A stretch of 41,444 nucleotides of DNA, from contig JAHCAZ010000031.1 in NCBI GenBank assembly GCA_019634615.1, positions 1 through 41,444 of the forward strand, written 5' to 3'. This document shows positions 33,739 to 41,444 of the stretch, in pieces. The notes beneath the pieces are model-generated. The model did no database searches. It worked only from the letters and a program-made list of their open reading frames with translations, and was not told where the DNA came from. How positions within the stretch are numbered: position 1 is the stretch's first letter; each line of letters opens with the position of its first letter. This DNA comes from Opitutaceae bacterium (GTDB lineage Bacteria; Verrucomicrobiota; Verrucomicrobiia; Opitutales; Opitutaceae). The position numbers and the translations under genes are program-made.

Positions 33739-36700
33739 ATGCAAACTCCCCCGCGGGTCCGACGTCGTTTCCTCGTTGCCGGCGTCCTGGTGGCGCTGTT
33801 CACGATCACGGGCTTCCTGATCTTGCCGCCCATCGTACGGACGCAGCTGGAGCAGCGGCTTTCGGCCGAGCTCGGACGCACTGTGACCGTGGAAAAGGTG
33901 CGCCTCAATCCGTACACGCTTTCGATCACGCTCGAGAATTTCGCCATCCGCGAGCCGGACGGCACCGCACTCTTCGTCGGCTGGCAGCGGCTGTACGTGA
34001 ACTTCGACGCGCTCTCGTCGCTCTGGGGCGAATGGGTGCTGGGCGACATCGCCCTCGACGGCTTCCGGGCGAACGTGGCGCTGCGGGCCGACCACACGAT
34101 GAATTTCGCCGACATCCTGCAGCGCTTCACACCGCCGGCCGGTGCACCGCCCGCCGCGCCGGCGAAGGCAGCGCGGCCGCTGCGGATCGGCCGCCTCGAG
34201 GTCAAGGAGGCCGCGGTCAGTTTTGCCGACGCCACCCGGGCTGCGCCGTTTGCGACCACGCTCGGCCCGCTCAGCTTCGCCGTCACCGAGTTCCGCACCG
34301 TCAGCGCCCCCGGCGCGCCGTATCATTTCACCGCCGTCACCGAGTCCGGGGAAAAGCTCCGGTGGAACGGCACGCTGCACGCCGAGCCCTACCGCTCGGT
34401 GGGTGAGCTCGTGCTCGAGGACATCGTGCTGCCGAAATACGCGCCGTATTTCGCGGACCGGATTCAGGCCGACCTCACGGATGGCCGGCTGTCCGTGCGC
34501 GGCCGCTACGAACTCAATCTCGACCCGCAGAAGCAGGTCATGAAGCTGCTCGATGGCGCGCTGCAACTGCGCCGCGTCCAGCTCCGCGAGCGGGCCTCGC
34601 AGGAGCTGGCGGTGGATCTGCCGGCGTTTGATCTCACCGGCGTGCACGCCGACGCGTTGACGCAGCAGGTGTCGGCCGCGGCGATCATCTTCACGGGCGG
34701 TCACGTCCGCGTGCGGCGCGAAGCCGATGGCACGCTCAATCTGCTGCACATGCTTTCCGCGCCGCCGGCGGCCGCAGTAGCGGCAACCTCCGCCGCAGTC
34801 CCGGCCGCGCCCGTGCCGGCTCCCGTGGAGGCCAAGCTGCCCGACGTGCGCGTCGGCGAGATCGGACTCAGGGACTTCAAGGTCGAGGTCGCCGATCTCG
34901 CGGCCCCGCGCCCGGCCCGGCTCGGGTTGGATGCGATCCAGTTCTCGATCAAGGACGTGACCCTGGCCGACGGTGCGCGCATGCCCATGGAAGTTTCGTT
35001 GCACTGGGCCCCGCAGGGTTCTGTCCGCATGACTGGCGCGGTGACGATCCGGCCGGCGGTGTCAGCCGAGGTCGAGGTTGATGTTGCCGATTTCGCGCTC
35101 CTGCCGCTTAGCCCGTACCTGGAACAGTTCATCAACGCCCGCATCACCCAGGGCGCGGTGGCGACGAAACTCGCGGTGCAGGCGGAGGTGCCGGCCGATT
35201 CCGCGCCGCGCGTCGTCGTGACCGGCGATGTGTCGGTCGGACAGTTCGGGCTCGTCGACGGCGTGCACAACGAGGACCTTGCCGGCTTCGGCGAGTTCGC
35301 CCTGCGCGGTATCAAGGCGACGGTGGGCGATACGGTCGCGCTCACGCTCGACGAAATCGCGGTGGCGGGGCCGTATGCGCGCATCATCGTCAACGCCGAC
35401 CGCAGCCTCAACCTGGCTGGCGTGGCGAAGGCCGCCGCCGCGCCTGCCGCGCCCGCTGCGGCCCCGGCCGCGCCGGTGGCGCCCGCCGCCCCGGCGCCGC
35501 TGCCCCAAGTCACGATCGGTCGGATCGTCGTGAGCGACGGCGACTACCGGTTCATCGACCGCTCGGTCACACCGGTGGCGCAGATGGCGATCGGGCAATT
35601 CGGCGGAACGGTCACGGGTCTGTCCTCGACCAATCTCGCCAAGGCCGACGTGGATCTGCGGGCTTCCGTGGACGGCGTCGGTCCGGTGGCGATCACGGGC
35701 AAGCTCGATCCGCTGGGTGCGACGCCCTCGGTCGACCTGAAGATCGACGCCCGCAACGTCGACCTCACGCCGCTCAGTCCCTACAGCGGCCATTACGCCG
35801 GCTATGAACTCGCCCGCGGCAAGCTCGCCGTCGATGTGCGGTTCAAGTTGGACGGCACGACGCTCGATGCCGCCAACGTCGTCACGCTGAACCAGTTCAC
35901 CTTCGGCGCGCCGGTCGAGAGCCCCGACGCCACCAAGCTGCCGGTGCGACTGGCCGTGGCGCTGCTCAAGGATCTCGACGGCAATATCGTGATCGACCTG
36001 CCGGTGCAGGGGCAAACGAATGACCCGAGTTTCCGCGTCGGCAAGGTGGTGGTGCGCGTCATCGTCAACTTGCTGACCAAGGCCGCGGTCTCGCCCTTCG
36101 CGCTGCTGGGCTCGATGTTCGGCGGTGGCGGCGACGAGCTGGGCTGGCAGGAATTCACACCCGGCACGGCCGAGCTGTTGGCGACCGAGCGGCCGAAGCT
36201 GGAGACCCTGGTGAAGGCGCTCGGGAATCGCCCGGGCCTGAGCCTGGACCTCGAGGGGGCGTTCGACGCGTCCGCCGACGCCTATGCGCTGAAGCGCGTC
36301 AAGCTGGCCGAGCGCGTGCGGCGCAGCATCTGGGAGGCGAAGCATGCCGCGGACCCGAACATCCCGCCGCCGGCGCAGCTGGCGATCAGTCCCGAGGAGC
36401 ATGCCGCGAAAGTGAAGCAGCTGTTCGACGCGCAGTTCCCGCCGGGCACGGAGTTCGGCACGCCCCTGCCGCCGCCGCCCACCGTCGTGGCTCCGTCCCC
36501 GCCGCCGGCGGGTTGGTTCAAGCGCCTGGTATACGCGATCACCTTCAAGGCGAAGCGCGACCAGCGCGCGGCCGAGAAGGAAAACGCCCGCCTCGCGGCC
36601 GAGCGCGAGCAGGCGGCCGCCGCGGCGATCGCGGCGGGCCTGCCGTTGGAGGAAATGGCCGGCCGTCTTGCGGAGACGATGAGCGTCAGCGACGAGGACC

Positions 36701-36855
36701 TGCAGGCCCTCGCGCAGGCGCGGGCCCGTGCGGTGCGCGAGTACTTTGTCACCACGGGCGGGATCGCGGCCGACCGGATCTTCCTCGCCCAGGCCAAGGC
36801 CGAAGCGGCCAACGCGGCTGGCAAGGGTCCGCGGGTGTTTCTGAATCTCCAGTAG
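33739..36855 (+). CDS. DUF748/AsmA-like giant envelope protein
   Basis: This 1038-aa protein has one N-terminal membrane helix (about 12-33), then the family opening RTQLEQRLSAELGRTVTVEKVRLNPYTLSI, with repeated beta-rich modules joined by Ala/Pro linkers. A late segment, PFALLGSMFGGGGDELGWQEF with PGTAELLATERPKLETL, and the OmpA-like end ARAVREYFVTTGGIAADRIFL are characteristic of DUF748 proteins. A charged coiled region lies at about 930-975. AsmA-superfamily proteins span the periplasm in phospholipid or outer-membrane biogenesis; its role here is inferred. It starts at ATG 33739, 54 bases after the peroxiredoxin stop. Confidence 0.85.
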   Translation: MQTPPRVRRRFLVAGVLVALFTITGFLILPPIVRTQLEQRLSAELGRTVTVEKVRLNPYTLSITLENFAIREPDGTALFVGWQRLYVNFDALSSLWGEWVLGDIALDGFRANVALRADHTMNFADILQRFTPPAGAPPAAPAKAARPLRIGRLEVKEAAVSFADATRAAPFATTLGPLSFAVTEFRTVSAPGAPYHFTAVTESGEKLRWNGTLHAEPYRSVGELVLEDIVLPKYAPYFADRIQADLTDGRLSVRGRYELNLDPQKQVMKLLDGALQLRRVQLRERASQELAVDLPAFDLTGVHADALTQQVSAAAIIFTGGHVRVRREADGTLNLLHMLSAPPAAAVAATSAAVPAAPVPAPVEAKLPDVRVGEIGLRDFKVEVADLAAPRPARLGLDAIQFSIKDVTLADGARMPMEVSLHWAPQGSVRMTGAVTIRPAVSAEVEVDVADFALLPLSPYLEQFINARITQGAVATKLAVQAEVPADSAPRVVVTGDVSVGQFGLVDGVHNEDLAGFGEFALRGIKATVGDTVALTLDEIAVAGPYARIIVNADRSLNLAGVAKAAAAPAAPAAAPAAPVAPAAPAPLPQVTIGRIVVSDGDYRFIDRSVTPVAQMAIGQFGGTVTGLSSTNLAKADVDLRASVDGVGPVAITGKLDPLGATPSVDLKIDARNVDLTPLSPYSGHYAGYELARGKLAVDVRFKLDGTTLDAANVVTLNQFTFGAPVESPDATKLPVRLAVALLKDLDGNIVIDLPVQGQTNDPSFRVGKVVVRVIVNLLTKAAVSPFALLGSMFGGGGDELGWQEFTPGTAELLATERPKLETLVKALGNRPGLSLDLEGAFDASADAYALKRVKLAERVRRSIWEAKHAADPNIPPPAQLAISPEEHAAKVKQLFDAQFPPGTEFGTPLPPPPTVVAPSPPPAGWFKRLVYAITFKAKRDQRAAEKENARLAAEREQAAAAAIAAGLPLEEMAGRLAETMSVSDEDLQALAQARARAVREYFVTTGGIAADRIFLAQAKAEAANAAGKGPRVFLNLQ

Positions 36856-36880
36856 GCGGCGCAGGCGAACGATCCTTTGG

Positions 36881-37026
36881 GAAACCGCGAAGGACGCGAA
36901 GACTCGCGAGGGGTCCTGGCAATTCGTAGGCCAGCCCGCTTGCGGGCGCAGGTTGGGCGCCCGCAAGCGGGCTGACCTGCAACTACCAGAATCCCTTCGC
37001 GCTCCTTCGCGCCCTTCGCGGTTCAA
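36881..37026. repeat. Inverted repeat element C (CGCRAAGG family) with nested hairpin
   Basis: The left arm (from 36881, AAACCGCGAAGGACGCGAAG) pairs with the right arm (36993-37026) through CCGCGAAGG-N-CGCGAAG and a third CGCGA-N-GGG unit. Pairing resumes inside (CTGGCAATT near 36916 with the segment ending about 36989) and finishes in a perfect-class inner hairpin at 36928-36978, so the whole gap is one long imperfect hairpin between convergent genes. Confidence 0.8.
36928..36978. repeat. REP-like hairpin inside element C
   Basis: The arms 36928-36949 and 36957-36978 are complementary in 21 of 22 positions (core CAGCCCGCTTGCGGGCGC) around a 7-base loop. This is a REP-like palindrome; it could also terminate the two convergent transcripts. 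Confidence 0.8.
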
Positions 37027-37041
37027 TGGTCCGGTTCCGAA

Positions 37042-37929
37042 CTATAATGGCGGCTGGTAGGCCGTGAACAGCTTCACCAGCTCGGTCGCGGCCCGGCCGG
37101 GTGGGCGCTGGTGGGGCCAGACGAGGACTATCTTGCGGGCGGGTGACGGGGCCTGCAGCGAACGGTATTCCGGCGCGCGCCGTGGGTGGGTGCGCCGCGC
37201 CATGGCCGGCACCAGCGACAGGCCCAGGCCGGCGCAGACCAGCTCCTGCACCGTCTCGAGTTGCGCGCTGCGGAAGCTGATGCGCGGCTTCACCTCCTGC
37301 CGCTCGCAGAAGCCCAGCACCTGGTCGCCGAGGCAGTGACCGGACTTCATCACGATCAATTTCTGGTCGCGGAGATCGGCGGAGGTTAGGGTACGTTTCT
37401 TCGCCAGCGCATGCCGGGGTGGGAGGGCGAGCAGCAGCTCCTCGGTGAAGAGCTCGGTGACGGTGAGGCGGTCGTCGACGATCGGCTCGCTGACCACGGC
37501 GAAGTCGATCTCGTAGGCGTGCACCAGCTTGAGCAGCTGCGCGGTCGTGTCCTCCTGGACGTTGATTTCCACCCCGGCGAACTGCGCGCTGAACCGCGCC
37601 ATGACCGGCGGAAGGAGGTAGGGTGCGATCGTTGGGAGGATGCCGATGGCGATCGAGCCGTGCTTGAGGTCGAGGGCGTCGCTGGCCTCGCGCCGCGCAG
37701 CGTCGACCTCCTCGAGGATGCGCACCGCCCGCCGCAGGAAGGCGGTGCCGTGCGGCGTGAGCCGCACCTCGCGCTTCATGCGGTCGAAGAGCCGCTCGCC
37801 GAGCTCGGCCTCGAGCTTCTGGATCTGCTGGCTCAGCGACGGCTGGGCCACGTTGCATTGCTCGGCCGCGCGCGAGAAATTGCCCGTCCGGGCCAGCGCG
37901 ACCATGTACCGCAGTTGATGCATCTCCAT
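37042..37929 (-). CDS. oxyR: Peroxide-sensing LysR-type regulator OxyR
   Basis: This 295-aa LysR regulator has an N-terminal helix-turn-helix (about 1-60; GNFSRAAEQCNVAQPSLSQQI) and a C-terminal effector domain containing KSGHCLGDQVLGFC. The two redox cysteines fall at C199 and C208, the same numbers as in E. coli OxyR, so a disulphide switch by H2O2 is expected. The start is ATG 37929 (or ATG 37923, two codons on). It is divergent from katG; the shared gap contains OxyR-type elements, the first overlapping the oxyR start, which suggests autoregulation. Confidence 0.95.
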   Translation of the reverse strand: MEMHQLRYMVALARTGNFSRAAEQCNVAQPSLSQQIQKLEAELGERLFDRMKREVRLTPHGTAFLRRAVRILEEVDAARREASDALDLKHGSIAIGILPTIAPYLLPPVMARFSAQFAGVEINVQEDTTAQLLKLVHAYEIDFAVVSEPIVDDRLTVTELFTEELLLALPPRHALAKKRTLTSADLRDQKLIVMKSGHCLGDQVLGFCERQEVKPRISFRSAQLETVQELVCAGLGLSLVPAMARRTHPRRAPEYRSLQAPSPARKIVLVWPHQRPPGRAATELVKLFTAYQPPL

Positions 37930-37975
37930 AGGCAGGACCTATAGTGACGAAAGGAACAAAGTATTTCAACAATAG
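37928..37975. promoter_or_regulatory. OxyR-binding site between oxyR and katG
   Basis: Five tetranucleotides lie at exact 11-base spacing: ATAG (37928), CTAT (37939), AAAG (37950), GTAT (37961) and ATAG (37972), 18 of 20 positions matching the alternating ATAG-N7-CTAT pattern. The established E. coli motif is four such elements spaced by 7 bases. The first ATAG overlaps the oxyR start codon at 37929-37927. Confidence 0.75.
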
Positions 37976-37993
37976 GCCGGAAACTGGTTTAAT
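37965..37993 (+). promoter_or_regulatory. Probable katG promoter
   Basis: TTCAAC (37965-37970) and TTTAAT (37988-37993) are spaced by 17 bases, directly next to the OxyR elements. The -10 matches TATAAT in 5 of 6; the -35 is weak, as expected for an activated promoter. A transcript starting near 38000 would have a leader of about 127 bases. Confidence 0.5.
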
Positions 37994-38069
37994 GGCTATC
38001 CTGTCGCCGAAACCCACACCCACAGTGCCCCCTAGCCAGATCGCCGTCGGCGGCGGATTTGGCCCCTGA

Positions 38070-40343
<2,274 letters not shown>

Positions 40344-40366
40344 GTAGATCGTCCAAGTTCCAGATC

Positions 40367-40400
40367 ACGCCACGCTGCCACCCCGCAGCGTGGCGTTTTA
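40367..40400 (+). terminator. Rho-independent terminator of katG
   Basis: A perfect 12-bp stem (ACGCCACGCTGC with GCAGCGTGGCGT; 6-base loop 40379-40384) is followed by TTTTATT. It lies 23 bases after the katG stop. Confidence 0.9.
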
Positions 40401-40413
40401 TTGCAGTGGGTAG

Positions 40414-40543
40414 CGGCCGGCCTCCGGACGGCCGGTTCGACGTGCGCCTGCGAGAACGCTCAACTTTTAACGTTCAACGCTTAACGCTCAAGCAAACCGG
40501 AGAAGTGAAACGCTGAACGTCGAACGCTGAACGCTGAACGCCG
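40414..40543. repeat. GC palindrome plus AACGYTN heptamer arrays
   Basis: A short palindrome (CCGGCC, 7-base loop, GGCCGG; 40417-40435) is followed by two runs of five heptamers in the same orientation. The first is AACGCTC-type units at 40455-40489 (second unit degenerate, AACTTTT); the second is AACGCTG-type units at 40509-40543. The runs can also pair in part with each other (AACGCT with AGCGTT). This fills the gap between katG and the YkgJ-family gene. Confidence 0.75.
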
Positions 40544-40617
40544 AATCAAAGGTAGCTACGAGCGTGAGCGAGTGGCGATTGGGTGCTCCCCGATTTTTCT
40601 GGGCCGACCGCCACCCC

Positions 40618-41444
40618 TCACGCTAACAACTCCGCCATGGACTGCCGCCCGAACTGCGCCGCCTGTTGCATCGCCCCCTCGATCACCTCCCCGATCCCCG
40701 GCATGCCCCACGGCAAACCGGCCGGCATCCCCTGCGTGCAACTCCTCCCCGACCTCCGCTGCGCCCTCTTCGGCAAACCCGAGCGGCCGGCCTTTTGCAT
40801 CAGCCTGCGGCCAACCGACACGATGTGCCGTTCCAACCGTGACGAAGCACTGGAATATCTCGCCGCCCTCGAAGCCGAGACGAAGCCGTGAGGATACTTG
40901 AAGTGGCGGTCTCGTAGCCGTGATGCTATGATTCCTCGGCACGGGCCGTTTGCGTTTTGGAACGCCTGTAGTGCATTCGCGCACTCCACTATCATTCTAG
41001 ATCCGTGTGGGGCATGTAGAATTGATGGTATCTCGTCGAACGAATCGAAGAGAAAATACCAGCGCCCCTGATCGCGGTAGTCGTTCCAACGTTCGCGAAT
41101 TACCTGGGCTAAGTCCCCGTCGCCGCGTCGTACGTTGGCAATGACGAAATCCCGCAAAAATTCCGGCGTCAGATCTTTGGTTGTGGGAAAGTCGAGTTCT
41201 CTCAGATTAACATACAACGGGATCAAGCAATTCTCTGCACGGCTCCTTATCGCACGGTCAGCCAATTCGAGTGCAAGATGCCGCATCGCAACGCTTTTTC
41301 CGCTTCCAGGTTCACCGGTGAGCAGTAGCAACTGGTCTGCCGAATCAAGGATGCCCTTCAACAATGACGGTACGCGTCGCAATCCGCGGGATTTGATTCT
41401 CAGGAACCGGTTAAGTGCCGAAGCGTAATAGTACCCGTTTGCTT
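40618..41444 (-). pseudogene. NACHT-domain NTPase fragment, truncated against the YkgJ-family gene
   Basis: The frame is open from the right edge down to 40618. The authentic part (41444 to about 40918) gives a NACHT P-loop domain: LLLLTGEPGSGKSVAMRHL (Walker A at 41316-41293), LIPLYVNLRELDF, the segment RWYFLFDSFDEIPSIL (Walker B about 41052-41029) and CRGIIASR (sensor 1-like). Right after it, near 40890-40918, the frame passes into the antisense of the YkgJ-family gene, giving about 84 meaningless codons. The rest of the NACHT domain and any C-terminal sensor repeats are therefore absent. The base composition falls to about half G+C. NACHT NTPases serve in bacterial phage defence in several systems; the effector domain would be off the window. 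Probably a decayed or rearranged acquired gene; the 5' end is not visible. Confidence 0.7.
40637..40891 (+). CDS. YkgJ-family cysteine cluster protein
   Basis: This 84-aa protein has eight Cys (3, 7, 10, 11, 33, 42, 54 and 64) in the family pattern MDCRPNCAACCIAPSI, PGMPHGKPAGIPCVQL, then RCALFGKPERPAFC and a final MC. The E. coli YkgJ-type sequence is nearly the same in the PGMP.GKPAG region. The Cys set suggests binding of zinc or an Fe-S cluster; the function is not established. ATG 40637 is the natural start. The antisense NACHT reading frame runs through the whole gene. Confidence 0.88.
   Translation: MDCRPNCAACCIAPSITSPIPGMPHGKPAGIPCVQLLPDLRCALFGKPERPAFCISLRPTDTMCRSNRDEALEYLAALEAETKP

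Overview
The window is a GC-rich (roughly two-thirds G+C) bacterial chromosome segment with 31 recognisable protein genes and no tRNA, rRNA, CRISPR array or transposase. The mix suggests a Verrucomicrobiota genome, most likely Opitutaceae-like: a huge autotransporter-associated beta-strand-repeat protein, a gliding-type ABC operon with a DUF4340 protein, large AsmA/DUF748 proteins, an orphan URO-D-family protein, and an Ala/Pro/RGG-rich protein. That assignment is inference from gene content; there is no marker rRNA here.

Layout. 1-2538 (-) is the 5' part of a secreted beta-repeat protein running off the left edge. 2757-6722 (-) is a CHASE-PAS-PAS hybrid histidine kinase. 14775 down to 6804 (-) is a tight five-gene operon: ABC ATPase, ABC permease, GldG-like auxiliary protein, DUF4340 protein, AsmA-like protein. 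birA lies just upstream of it. 16014-17120 (+) is a URO-D-family protein. 17192-24477 (-) carries a small secreted protein, trpB, proA, an ABC-2 exporter pair, an adenosine/PfkB kinase and a DUF6941-like protein. 24558-28400 (+) carries a tiny membrane protein followed by creB-creC-creD. ruvB, a divergent murA and an RGG-rich disordered protein follow on the minus strand (28410-31973). 32241-36855 holds an all-alpha dUTPase, a YiiD-type thioesterase, a Bcp-like peroxiredoxin and a DUF748 giant. 37042-40343 is a divergent oxyR/katG pair. The right end has a YkgJ-type cysteine-cluster protein and, antisense and abutting it, a lower-GC NACHT NTPase fragment running off the window.

Regulation visible in the sequence. 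Three TTCAC-type boxes at exact 11-bp spacing sit just before creD and match the CreB cre-tag known from Gammaproteobacteria. The oxyR-katG gap holds five ATAG/CTAT-type elements at exact 11-bp spacing, the geometry of an OxyR site, directly followed by a plausible katG promoter. OxyR keeps both redox cysteines (C199, C208). CreC, in contrast, has Gly where the acidic residue after the phospho-His normally sits.

Intergenic structure. Three gaps (20592-20727, 29464-29566, 36881-37026) carry long inverted repeats with a shared CGCRAAGG-type core. Two others carry heptamer arrays (17167-17196, a four-tract G-quadruplex motif; 40455-40543, AACGYTN). No stretch over 300 bases lacks a gene. Minus-strand genes dominate the left half; very long open frames antisense to them are GC-driven shadows.
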